Assembly (NCBI GenBank): GCA_002690995.1
Contig: NZGS01000124.1
Span: 1 to 34,787, forward strand
Direction of reading: 5' to 3'
Length of the DNA stretch: 34,787 nucleotides
Origin: Rhodospirillaceae bacterium
GTDB taxonomy: Bacteria; Pseudomonadota; Alphaproteobacteria; Thalassobaculales; Thalassobaculaceae
Made by a program: the position numbers and the translations under genes. Positions 1 through 7,825 of this stretch are shown here, in pieces; the first letter of the stretch is position 1; each line of letters begins with the position of its first letter. The notes beneath the pieces were generated by a model, which saw nothing but the letters and a program-made list of their open reading frames with translations, had not been told where the DNA came from and did not search any database.

Positions 1-1
1 G

Positions 2-1393
2 AGGGAAGTCATTCCCCCTAGCAAGTGGAGCTTTGCACGGGTGGATGGTGGTCAAGGAATGGATTTCCAAGGCAAAGAAACTGCTATTGTATCCTCTGAC
101 ATTCACATACACCTCCCAACCACCTTTCAAGCAGGCTGGATATATGAGCTGATTTACACCGCCAAGGATCCACTTGTTATGGGCCTTGGACATTTGGTTG
201 TAAGGGATGCCGTTAGTTTTTTGCGTTATAATAAAACCGCTCAAAACCCATTTTTGAAATATGAAATCGAAAAAACCTTTTGTTTTGGACGTTCACAAAC
301 GGGTCGCTGCATTCGCGATTTCATCTATCATGGGTTCAATGAGGATCACCTTGGACAAAAAGTATTTGACGGAGCGCTAACTCATGTTGCTGGAGCTGGA
401 AAAATGTGGCTCAATCACCGATTTGCCAACGGTGTTGTACCGGGAGGCCAACAGTACGAGGAGCATGACAATATCTCAGATCGATTTCCTTTTGCATACA
501 ACGAGTCAACTGACCACAATACAGGAAAAGTTGATGCCATCTGTAAACGGCCTTTGTCCGACCCACTTATTTTTCATACTCAAACAAGTACCGAGTACTG
601 GCAACGCCGAGGCTCATTAGTTCATACCGATACGAAGGGTAATGACTTAGCACCACCAGAAAATGTTAGAATATACCATTGGGCAAGCGCACAACATGTA
701 GGAAACCCACTCCAAGAGCGCCCAACCCGGGGCATATGCCAAAACCCGGAGAATGTTTTACAAACGTCCATGATATTTAGGGCACTGTTAAATGCACTAG
801 ATAATTGGGTAAGCAAAGCAATAATCCCGCCAGAAAATCAAATACCTACAAACTCTAAAGGCACTTTGGTTGATTTCGACTATTGGAAATCACAATTTCC
901 TAAGATCCCAAATTTAGTGACGCCACAGGCGCCAAACAAACTCTCTATATATGACTACGGTCCAAAAGCAGACCTCGGTATTTTTGATACTCTTCCGCCA
1001 AGGAAGATTCAAAATTGTAACTACACTATAAAGGTTCCAGCAGTTGATGATGATGGTAATGAATTAGCTGGGATCCGGGTTCCGATGTTGGGTACTCCGC
1101 TGGCAACATATACCGGCTGGAACATTCGCTCCAGAAATTTTGGGGAGGGCGCTATGCATGAATTTTCAGGTAGCACTCTTATTTTTCCCGAAACAGATGC
1201 CGTTAGGCGAATGACAAACGACCCTCGAAAATCAATAAAGGAACGTTATAAATCAAAAGATAATTACCTAATGAAAATTAGTGCAGCAGCCACTGATTTA
1301 ATTAAAGAAGGTTTTATGCTAGAAGAAGATTTCAACAGAGTTATCGATTTAGCGCAAGACTGGTGTTCTAAACGACACGATATACGCCTTTGA
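2..1393 (+). CDS. Alpha/beta hydrolase domain protein (Abhydrolase_10-like), 5'-truncated by window edge
   Basis: The reading frame is open from base 2, so the gene begins before the window. The GTG at 41 is internal, because the codons before it already encode an IPPSKW-FA stretch of the kind these proteins carry. The visible part has a nucleophile-elbow-like motif GRSQTGR (Ser codon near base 293), then FDG, AGA and NHRFA blocks, a DPLIFHTQTSTEYW segment, SLVHTD and an IYHWASAQH block with a candidate catalytic His. This order matches the large secreted or periplasmic 'alpha/beta hydrolase domain' proteins (PF20091 type). Their substrates are mostly unknown; esters or amides are likely. The missing N terminus hides any signal peptide. 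It converges on the hlyD-type gene with only 19 bases between the stops. The family is fairly sure; the substrate is not known. Confidence 0.8.
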   Translation, partial: REVIPPSKWSFARVDGGQGMDFQGKETAIVSSDIHIHLPTTFQAGWIYELIYTAKDPLVMGLGHLVVRDAVSFLRYNKTAQNPFLKYEIEKTFCFGRSQTGRCIRDFIYHGFNEDHLGQKVFDGALTHVAGAGKMWLNHRFANGVVPGGQQYEEHDNISDRFPFAYNESTDHNTGKVDAICKRPLSDPLIFHTQTSTEYWQRRGSLVHTDTKGNDLAPPENVRIYHWASAQHVGNPLQERPTRGICQNPENVLQTSMIFRALLNALDNWVSKAIIPPENQIPTNSKGTLVDFDYWKSQFPKIPNLVTPQAPNKLSIYDYGPKADLGIFDTLPPRKIQNCNYTIKVPAVDDDGNELAGIRVPMLGTPLATYTGWNIRSRNFGEGAMHEFSGSTLIFPETDAVRRMTNDPRKSIKERYKSKDNYLMKISAAATDLIKEGFMLEEDFNRVIDLAQDWCSKRHDIRL

Positions 1394-1412
1394 CGTATTT
1401 CAAAATGGCGTA

Positions 1413-2504
1413 TCACCAAAGTTTTATACCGTCATAAATTCTGATATTGACACTCGCTTGCATCCCCGGGGCTATGTTTTTGGGAGGATTTTCCATTTTA
1501 ATTCTGACTGGCACTCTCTCAATACCGCCGCCAAAGCTGCTTGAAGATGTCCTCGTTTTCAAACTAGTTTGCGCGGTAGTTAAGTTTCCTATATGGCTCA
1601 CCACGCCAAAAAACTCCTGGAAAGGAAAAGCTTCCAAATCAATTAACACTTTCTTACCTATTTCCACATGTCTAATTTGACTCTCATCAACATACGCTTC
1701 TATCCAGAACTGCGATGGATTGTGAAGCGTGACAACGTTGACCCCATCTTCTACGTATTCGCCTCCAAATTTATGGATCCGGCCTATCACTCCATGGATT
1801 GGGGACCGGAGCAAACGATAACTAAGTTCTATTTTTTGCAAATTGATGCTGTCTTCTATGCGAGAGTATTCGACATCTAATATTTTTATTTTTTCATCAA
1901 TCACATCTGTTTGCTTTTGCTTGGCAAGGAGTTCTAAAAGTTCTTTTTTTGCTACTGTTATTCGAGCCGCTTTTATCGCCAAATCACCCTTCAATACGAG
2001 AAACTTATCTTTTTCTAAGTTCATTTTTTCTTCAGCTACTAATTCTTTTTGAAATAAAAATTTCACGCGCTTTATATTTTTCTTTGCCAGTTCTAATCTG
2101 TCTTTTACTGCTCCTTGTTCCATCTTAATTGTTTTAATTTTTTCTTTTTGTGTCTTTAGCTTGGATGTTAATTCAGTCTCAAATGCTATTTTTTCAGAAA
2201 TTAACTTAAGTTTCTCTGCTTTCTTTAAATCTAAATCGGTTTTCAAGGCCTTGATCTTCAGACTAATATCACTGTCGACCAGCTTTACTAATGGCTCTCC
2301 AATCTTAACAGATTGACCTTCAGTAACGAGAATTTTTTCGATTTTTCCGTTTACCTGCGAAGAGATTTGGCTCAAATCTGTTTCAACACGCGCATCGTTC
2401 TCATAAACATGCGTAAACCAAAAAAAAGTCTCGTAGGTCGCCACTATTAAGGCACCAAATACCGCTAAAAAAATAATCGCCTTTACAACTCTTTTTGACG
2501 CCAT
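1413..2504 (-). CDS. HlyD/EmrA-family membrane fusion (periplasmic adaptor) protein
   Basis: The 363-residue protein has one N-terminal membrane anchor (about residues 8-28), a first lipoyl-like half (about 46-80, with VNGKIEKILVTEGQSV), a long Lys/Glu/Leu-rich coiled-coil hairpin (about 80-225), a second lipoyl half (SPIHGVIGRI) and a C-terminal beta-barrel region ending in a PGMQASVNIRI block. That is the layout of adaptors linking an inner-membrane exporter to an outer-membrane channel. The usual EmrB-type (14-helix) or ABC partner and a TolC-like channel are not beside it. The only transporter nearby is a divergent 12-helix MFS protein of a different subfamily. It may therefore work with a partner elsewhere. 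It starts at ATG 2504 with only a weak purine-rich site upstream. The family is secure; the exported compound is unknown. Confidence 0.9.
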   Translation of the reverse strand: MASKRVVKAIIFLAVFGALIVATYETFFWFTHVYENDARVETDLSQISSQVNGKIEKILVTEGQSVKIGEPLVKLVDSDISLKIKALKTDLDLKKAEKLKLISEKIAFETELTSKLKTQKEKIKTIKMEQGAVKDRLELAKKNIKRVKFLFQKELVAEEKMNLEKDKFLVLKGDLAIKAARITVAKKELLELLAKQKQTDVIDEKIKILDVEYSRIEDSINLQKIELSYRLLRSPIHGVIGRIHKFGGEYVEDGVNVVTLHNPSQFWIEAYVDESQIRHVEIGKKVLIDLEAFPFQEFFGVVSHIGNLTTAQTSLKTRTSSSSFGGGIERVPVRIKMENPPKNIAPGMQASVNIRIYDGIKLW

Positions 2505-2634
2505 CTTTTATTCTTTCAGACTTCCTATCAAGGCAGAATTTGAACTACTGCGAGCATTCATATAGGTTGGTTAGTTTTTTTGAACTTCATAACTCATAAA
2601 TGGTATGAACTTTCGATAATCGTTGAGATAACTC

Positions 2635-2653
2635 TATAAGCTTTATTAAAGCT
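2635..2653 (+). promoter_or_regulatory. Candidate -10 box and overlapping 15-bp palindromic operator in the divergent hlyD/MFS spacer
   Basis: TATAAG (2635-2640) resembles a -10 box for the MFS gene. No convincing -35 precedes it. Immediately downstream, AGCTTTATTAAAGCT (2639-2653) is an inverted repeat of 7+1+7 bases with perfect arms. A palindrome overlapping the likely transcription start suggests a repressor site. No regulator gene lies nearby. Inferred from sequence only. Confidence 0.35.
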
Positions 2654-2688
2654 AATAGAAAGCAACATAATTTAAATGGATCATATTT

Positions 2689-3969
2689 GTGAGCGACATC
2701 TCACCTAAACATCGTTCTGACCAGCCAATCCGAATGCTTCTAAGCGATGTAAACTTTCTCTCCGTTTGGTCCGTCGGGGGAATAACAGGAGTTGTTAGAT
2801 GGTTTCAATTACTGGCCTTTGGCGTCTACATATATGAAACCACCGGCTCGCCCTTTTTAGTTTCTACAATACCAATTTTATGGATGCTGCCCCTAACACT
2901 TTTTGGACCAATAATAGGCGTTTTAGCCGACCAAGTTAGTCGAAAGCTGCTGCTTGTACTTTCTTTAGGAGGTGTAACCCTAATTCAACTTTTTATGGCC
3001 ATAGCCGCATACCACGGAGATTTGTCTTACTCTTTGATTGCGATCGTATCATTTTTAAGTGGGATATTTTGGGCAACTGACATGCCCATCCGCAGACGCT
3101 TACTGGGTGACCTAGCAGGTGATAAAGTATCCGCAGCAATGGGTTTAGATTCGGCAACGGGAAATGCAACACGGATGATGGGCCCGTTATTAGGTGGAAT
3201 CATGCTCCAACTCGTGGGAATGTTCGGTGTTTTCTGGCTTAGTGGTTTCCTTTACGCGATCTGTTTACTTTTGATTATAGTTTCGAGCTTTCCCCAGAAA
3301 ACTGTCACGACAATTTCAACTGCCTTTTACAGCGACTTATCAAGCGGCATCAAGTTTGCGGCCAATGACCCTTTACTTCGACGGATCTTTCTAATTACCA
3401 TCATCTTCAATATATGGGGATTTCCATTCACGTCGATGATACCTGTGATTGGACGCGACGAACTATCTTTAACGCCGTTTTTTGTGGGCGTGTTATCAAG
3501 CATGGAAGGTTTTGGGGCCCTACTCGGCGCACTTTTTATCACTCGGTTCGCCTTTAAAGAAATTTTTTTCCGGCTATACTTAGGCGGTACGATTTTATAT
3601 CTCTCGGGGATCGCTTATCTGGCACTTTTAACCTCTGTAGCAGGCGGGCCAGATCACTCTTTTTTTGCAAGTTCTGCCGCACTAACCGTAATCGGCACAG
3701 CTGGCGCGTGTTTCGCAGCTATGCAAGGGACGCTCACCTACCTGGCAGCAGCACCAATTTATCGCAGCCGAATACTAGGCGTCCTTACACTGTGTATTGG
3801 CACTGGGCCTATTGGCTTTTTCAATGTTGGATGGATGGCCGAGATCTTTGGGGTTCCATATGCCCTCGCTATTATAAGTTTTGAAGGACTCTTCGCACTA
3901 CTCATTCTTTGGGCATGGGGCAAACATATGGATATTAATAGGGAACTAAATAAACGACTTACTGAATGA
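2689..3969 (+). CDS. MFS transporter, 12 helices (EntS/MFS_3-like exporter)
   Basis: The 426-residue, very hydrophobic protein shows about twelve membrane segments. It has the MFS motif A in the loop between helices 2 and 3: G-V-L-A-D-Q-V-S-R-K at residues 77-86. The overall pattern, with an N-terminal FLSVW segment and a TDMPIRRRLLGDL stretch after helix 4, resembles the MFS_3 (EntS/enterobactin-exporter-like) group, which mostly exports drugs, siderophores or metabolites. Translation starts at GTG 2689; the ATG at 2676 is out of frame. The gene is monocistronic: the next gene begins about 150 bases later behind its own control region. It diverges from the HlyD-type gene across a 184-base spacer, so shared control is possible. 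The substrate cannot be told from sequence. Confidence 0.88.
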   Translation: MSDISPKHRSDQPIRMLLSDVNFLSVWSVGGITGVVRWFQLLAFGVYIYETTGSPFLVSTIPILWMLPLTLFGPIIGVLADQVSRKLLLVLSLGGVTLIQLFMAIAAYHGDLSYSLIAIVSFLSGIFWATDMPIRRRLLGDLAGDKVSAAMGLDSATGNATRMMGPLLGGIMLQLVGMFGVFWLSGFLYAICLLLIIVSSFPQKTVTTISTAFYSDLSSGIKFAANDPLLRRIFLITIIFNIWGFPFTSMIPVIGRDELSLTPFFVGVLSSMEGFGALLGALFITRFAFKEIFFRLYLGGTILYLSGIAYLALLTSVAGGPDHSFFASSAALTVIGTAGACFAAMQGTLTYLAAAPIYRSRILGVLTLCIGTGPIGFFNVGWMAEIFGVPYALAIISFEGLFALLILWAWGKHMDINRELNKRLTE

Positions 3970-3983
3970 GGTTTGTTTTTTAT

Positions 3984-3993
3984 TGGTATACCA
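3984..3993. promoter_or_regulatory. Palindrome TGGTATACCA, candidate GntR/FadR-type operator
   Basis: A perfect 10-bp palindrome lies in the 151-base spacer ahead of the four-gene operon that starts at 4121. It fits the GT-N-AC arm pattern bound by many FadR-subfamily GntR repressors. A second smaller inverted repeat, AGATAT-tgg-ATATCT (4015-4029), lies between it and the operon. No GntR gene is present in this window, so the link is an inference. Confidence 0.35.
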
Positions 3994-4120
3994 TTGGGAC
4001 CATTAAAGCACTCAAGATATTGGATATCTAATCAAGTCAATTCTTCAAATATATTATGATCCCAAAATGAAAAATTTTATGTAACATTACTGTCTGTTGG
4101 GAATTGTCATGGAGGAAAGC

Positions 4121-5017
4121 ATGAGCGTTCGTACAGGATTTATTGGTGTCGGTGCTATGGGTTCACCCATGGCCTTAAATATTTTGAAGGCGGGAATCCC
4201 ACTTGTTGTCCATGATGTCGACGAAAATAAAACGATAGAGCATGAAGAGGCTGGCGCGGAAGTCCTGTATTCCCCAATGGAAATTGCGAACGCGTCAGAT
4301 AGGACAATATGCCTAGTAGAAACGACACGACAAGTTGAAGAAGTCATCTGTGGAGAGCGCGGCATTATTCACGGAGCGAAACCAGGACACATCGTCATTT
4401 GTATGTCGACGATTGATCCAACAGTTGCAAAACGAATAGCCAGCGATCTTTTGCTACAAGACATTCTTATGTTAGATGCCCCGGTTAGTGGCGGGACCGC
4501 AAGAGCTCAAGCAGCTGACTTAACTGTCATAGCGGGTGGAGAAAAAAAGGTTTTCGATCAATGTAAGGATATTTTTGAAGCCATTGGAAAAGACGCTTTT
4601 TACATCGGTGACCATGGCCAAGGCCTTGTCATGAAGTTGATAAATAATATGCTTGGAATAACAAACACGATCACCTTAATTGAAGGCCTGACCATAGGTG
4701 CAAAGTCTGGCATAGGCCTTCAAACAATGTTGGACGTGTTTAGAAAAAGCTCAGGAGCTAGCGCCGCAGTTGAGTTACGAGTGCCTAGAATAATCGATGG
4801 CGATTTTAAACCCGGCGGCACTGTCGACATTGTATACAAGGATCAAGAGCTTATCACAAACTATGCTAAACAACTTGGAGTGCCAACGCTTATGGCAAAT
4901 GTAAGTCAACAAGTATATCAAATGGCCAGAACTGCGGGACTAAACAAAGAGGACTCAAGCGCCGTAGTAAAAATTTACGAAAACTTAGCAGACGTCCGTG
5001 TTGTTGGAAGGAAATAG
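4121..5017 (+). CDS. NAD(P)-dependent beta-hydroxyacid dehydrogenase (3-hydroxyisobutyrate dehydrogenase family)
   Basis: The 298-residue protein begins with a Rossmann motif FIGVGAMG (G9-x-G11-x-x-G14). It continues with the family's substrate-binding APVSGG block (residues 120-125), the catalytic Lys172 in GQGLVMKLINN, and a C-terminal YKD segment. This is the order found in 3-hydroxyisobutyrate, tartronate-semialdehyde and related beta-hydroxyacid dehydrogenases, which oxidise a hydroxyacid or reduce the semialdehyde in the cytoplasm. I chose ATG 4121 because GGAGG lies five bases upstream (4111-4115); a TTG eight codons earlier has no such site. It is first in an operon with a hydrolase two bases downstream and then hyuAB, so it probably acts on a product of the same pathway. 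The exact substrate is not predictable. Confidence 0.88.
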   Translation: MSVRTGFIGVGAMGSPMALNILKAGIPLVVHDVDENKTIEHEEAGAEVLYSPMEIANASDRTICLVETTRQVEEVICGERGIIHGAKPGHIVICMSTIDPTVAKRIASDLLLQDILMLDAPVSGGTARAQAADLTVIAGGEKKVFDQCKDIFEAIGKDAFYIGDHGQGLVMKLINNMLGITNTITLIEGLTIGAKSGIGLQTMLDVFRKSSGASAAVELRVPRIIDGDFKPGGTVDIVYKDQELITNYAKQLGVPTLMANVSQQVYQMARTAGLNKEDSSAVVKIYENLADVRVVGRK

Positions 5018-5019
5018 AA

Positions 5020-5712
5020 ATGTCAAATATCGTTCTAATACATGGCGCTTACCAAGGCGGATGGATATGGCAACCACTAGCGAATGTTCTTCGGAACCGA
5101 GGGCATTACGTCTTGGCTCCCACTCTAGAAGGTTGTGCAGAGCGTTCTTATCAATTGCACAGCAAAATTACTACCGAGTCTCACGCGCAAGAAATAGCCA
5201 ATCTGTTATTTTTTGAAGATTTGAAAGATGCAGTTTTGGTTGGGACGAGCACTGGCGGCATGGTAATGGCGAAGGTTGCCGAACTAGTTGCAAATCGAGT
5301 AAACAGGCTTGTCTTCGCAGACGCTCTGGCCCTAATGGACGGCGAAAGACTTTCTGACATTGTATCCAGAAAGTCAGTTGTAAATACCGACCTTGCATCA
5401 GGCCCGCCCCGGGATGATGTTGTAAATAGACTTTTTAAAGAGTTACATGAACCTATCAAAAGTTGGGCCATCGCTCGTTACACGCTTCATCCTATAGCTT
5501 GTATGCAGAACCCTGTGGAACTGAAGGAGTTTTGGTCGATGGCCTGGGACGCATCAGTGATTTATTGTAATGAAAGCGTCAACCCACCAATCTCCCACCA
5601 AAAGAGAACGGCTGATATGTTAAGTGCAAAATGGCTAGAGCTAACAACAGGGCATTACCCTATGTTAAGCGTGCCAGAAGCACTTGCTGACTCAATACTA
5701 AGCACTGATTAA
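5020..5712 (+). CDS. Small alpha/beta hydrolase (methylesterase/EstC-like)
   Basis: The compact 230-residue protein starts with the oxyanion-hole motif VLIHGAYQGGW (HG at 8-9). It has the nucleophile elbow G75-T-S77-T-G79 and a C-terminal catalytic His212 in TTGHYPML. This is the plan of the plant salicylate-methylesterase / bacterial EstC group, which cleave small esters. The expected acid residue is less clear: the strand ending VIYCNESVN carries Glu where Asp is common. There is no signal peptide, so it is cytoplasmic. It follows the dehydrogenase stop by two bases and uses the GGAAGG just upstream, so the two are translationally linked. In this operon it may open an ester or lactone made by, or feeding, the hydantoinase-like enzyme. 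That role is inferred. Confidence 0.85.
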   Translation: MSNIVLIHGAYQGGWIWQPLANVLRNRGHYVLAPTLEGCAERSYQLHSKITTESHAQEIANLLFFEDLKDAVLVGTSTGGMVMAKVAELVANRVNRLVFADALALMDGERLSDIVSRKSVVNTDLASGPPRDDVVNRLFKELHEPIKSWAIARYTLHPIACMQNPVELKEFWSMAWDASVIYCNESVNPPISHQKRTADMLSAKWLELTTGHYPMLSVPEALADSILSTD

Positions 5713-5746
5713 AACAAAATTTTGAAAATCCCTGAAAGTTAGTTCT

Positions 5747-7825
5747 ATGACAGTTAGTCTTGCGATAGACATTGGCGGTACTTTTACGGATGCTGTATTA
5801 GAGCATAATAAGCATCGGTTCACCGCAAAAGTACTCACAACAAAAGACAGCCCTGAAGCAGGTTTCTTAACCGCAGCAAAAAAAGTGCTGAGAATCAGCA
5901 ACTTGAAGCCTAAGGACGTAGACTTCATCATACATGGCACAACTCTAGCCACGAATGCGATTATAGAGCGAAAAGGCGCTAAAACAGCTCTTCTTACCAC
6001 TGATGGTTTTACAGATAGTCTAGAAATTGCCTACGAGCACAGATTTGAGCAATCAGATCTTTTCATGGAGCGGCCTAAACCCCTAGTGCCTAGACACCTC
6101 AGGTTAGGCATAAAGGAACGAATTGCAGCAGACGGCTCCATTTTAATTCCTCTGGATATGCGCTCCGTCGAAGAGGCCGTTGTCAAATGTAGAGAAGAAA
6201 AAGTAGAAGCAATCGCCATCGGCTTTTTGCATTGCTATGCCAATGATGAACACGAAAAAAGTGTGAAGTCATTTATCCAAAAGACTCTCCCGGATGTACC
6301 CATATCAATATCTAGCCAAGTATCGGCAGAGATACGAGAATATGATCGCCTTTCCACGACCGTCGCCAACGCTTACATTTTGCCGCTGATGAAAACGTAC
6401 CTTGAAAACTTAGGCGCAGCCCTAGTACAACAAGGATTTTCAGCCCCACTTCTTTTGATGATGTCAAGTGGCGGTATGACGACATTAGAAACTGCCAAAA
6501 CATTACCCATAAGGCTTGTTGAGTCAGGGCCAGCTGGTGGAGCAATTTTATCACGCATTGTTTCCGCTGAGTGTGGCCTGCCGAAAGTATTGTCATTTGA
6601 TATGGGCGGGACTACAGCCAAGATATGTTATATAGACGAATATACCCCACAACACTCTCGTGAATTTGAGGTTGCTAGAGAATATAGGTTTTTAAAAGGC
6701 AGCGGATTTCCACTTAGAATACCTGTTATTGACATGGTTGAAATTGGCGCAGGAGGTGGATCTATAGCGTCAGTAGACCAACTATCGAGAATACGCGTTG
6801 GCCCAGAAAGTGCAGGGTCGAGCCCAGGACCCGCTTCTTACAACAAAGGTGGTCACAAAGCCACTGTAACGGATGCAGACTTAATTATGGGGCGCATAGA
6901 CCCAAAAGACTTTGCGAACGGTGAGGTTGAACTAGAACAAGAGTTAGCCAGGCAAGCTCTTGAGGCCGAGATTGCCCTCCCCTTGGACCTGTCTATCGAA
7001 ACTAGCGCATCTGGAATAGCACAAATCGTGGATGAAAATATGGCTAATGCAGCCAGCGTACATGCTATAGAACTGGGAAAACGTTTTGATGATAGAGCGA
7101 TGATTGCATTTGGTGGAGCGGCACCACTCCACGCCTGCCAGCTCGCGGAAACTCTAAATATCAAAAAAATAATCATTCCTAGTGGCGCTGGTGTGGGCTC
7201 GGCAATCGGTTTTTTAAAAGCTGATATCGCCTATGAGGTTGCGCGCAGTTATTATATGGACCTTCGGTTCTTTGACCCATCGATAATTAATAACTTATTT
7301 GAAACAATGAAGAGAGAAGCAATGGATGTTGTTAAACAAGGCACAAAAACAAAACGACTAACGGAAAATAGAATTGCTTTTATGCGTTATAGAGGCCAAG
7401 GCCACGAAATAGCTGTGCCAATCAACGATCAGCCTTTGACTTCAAATAGCAGAGAAGTACTGATGCAAACATTTGAAAGCGAATACCAAAGATTGTTTGG
7501 CCGAGTCATACCAGATCTCACTGCAGAAATTATGACCTGGTCACTAACGTTAAGTACAAATAAACGGCTGGTAAAAAATATTTCTAAGGTTGAAAAACAA
7601 AATCAACCTGAAGCTTTGGACAAAAGGAAAGTTTTTAACATTCCCCTTAACAAGTTCCAGGAAATCCCCATTTACGTGAGGGAGCATTTGGCCCCAGGAG
7701 ACTGGATGCCCGGCCCAAATTTAATTATCGAAAATGAAACGACAACGTACGTCTCGGAAAATTTCTGCGCCTATGTAAACAATCTAAATTATTTAGAGCT
7801 GATACTCCAAGAGGAAAACCCATGA
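5747..7825 (+). CDS. hyuA: Hydantoinase/oxoprolinase family protein, subunit A (HyuA-like)
   Basis: The 692-residue protein opens with the ATP-binding signature DIGGTFTDAV (residues 8-17). It carries a second phosphate-binding block, FDMGGTTAK, near residue 290. It also has the HGTTLATNAIIERKG and EIREYDRLSTTVANAY stretches that mark the N-methylhydantoinase A / 5-oxoprolinase / acetophenone-carboxylase superfamily. Members couple ATP hydrolysis to opening a cyclic imide or lactam, or to carboxylating a ketone, always with a B subunit. The B gene follows here with a 4-base ATGA overlap. Length is normal for the subunit. The gap to the upstream hydrolase is 34 bases, consistent with one transcript. 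The ring substrate (hydantoin, oxoproline, another lactam or a ketone) cannot be told from sequence. Confidence 0.92.
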   Translation: MTVSLAIDIGGTFTDAVLEHNKHRFTAKVLTTKDSPEAGFLTAAKKVLRISNLKPKDVDFIIHGTTLATNAIIERKGAKTALLTTDGFTDSLEIAYEHRFEQSDLFMERPKPLVPRHLRLGIKERIAADGSILIPLDMRSVEEAVVKCREEKVEAIAIGFLHCYANDEHEKSVKSFIQKTLPDVPISISSQVSAEIREYDRLSTTVANAYILPLMKTYLENLGAALVQQGFSAPLLLMMSSGGMTTLETAKTLPIRLVESGPAGGAILSRIVSAECGLPKVLSFDMGGTTAKICYIDEYTPQHSREFEVAREYRFLKGSGFPLRIPVIDMVEIGAGGGSIASVDQLSRIRVGPESAGSSPGPASYNKGGHKATVTDADLIMGRIDPKDFANGEVELEQELARQALEAEIALPLDLSIETSASGIAQIVDENMANAASVHAIELGKRFDDRAMIAFGGAAPLHACQLAETLNIKKIIIPSGAGVGSAIGFLKADIAYEVARSYYMDLRFFDPSIINNLFETMKREAMDVVKQGTKTKRLTENRIAFMRYRGQGHEIAVPINDQPLTSNSREVLMQTFESEYQRLFGRVIPDLTAEIMTWSLTLSTNKRLVKNISKVEKQNQPEALDKRKVFNIPLNKFQEIPIYVREHLAPGDWMPGPNLIIENETTTYVSENFCAYVNNLNYLELILQEENP

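Noticed and set aside
1382-1413. Inverted repeat ATACGCC / GGCGTAT between the convergent first two genes, as a bidirectional terminator
   Set aside because: The 18-base loop is long and no T-run follows on either side; the arms overlap the coding ends.
1413-3969. HlyD adaptor and MFS protein as an EmrAB-type tripartite pump
   Set aside because: The genes are divergent and the MFS protein has 12 helices with MFS_3-like features, not the 14-helix EmrB type.
4097-4120. TTG 4097 as the start of the dehydrogenase
   Set aside because: The GGAGG at 4111-4115 is ideally placed for ATG 4121, and the Rossmann strand begins only five residues after that start, as in the family.
4087-4365. A 92-codon minus-strand ORF over the start of the dehydrogenase
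   Set aside because: It overlaps the conserved Rossmann motif and its ribosome-binding site; Ser/Thr-rich shadow.
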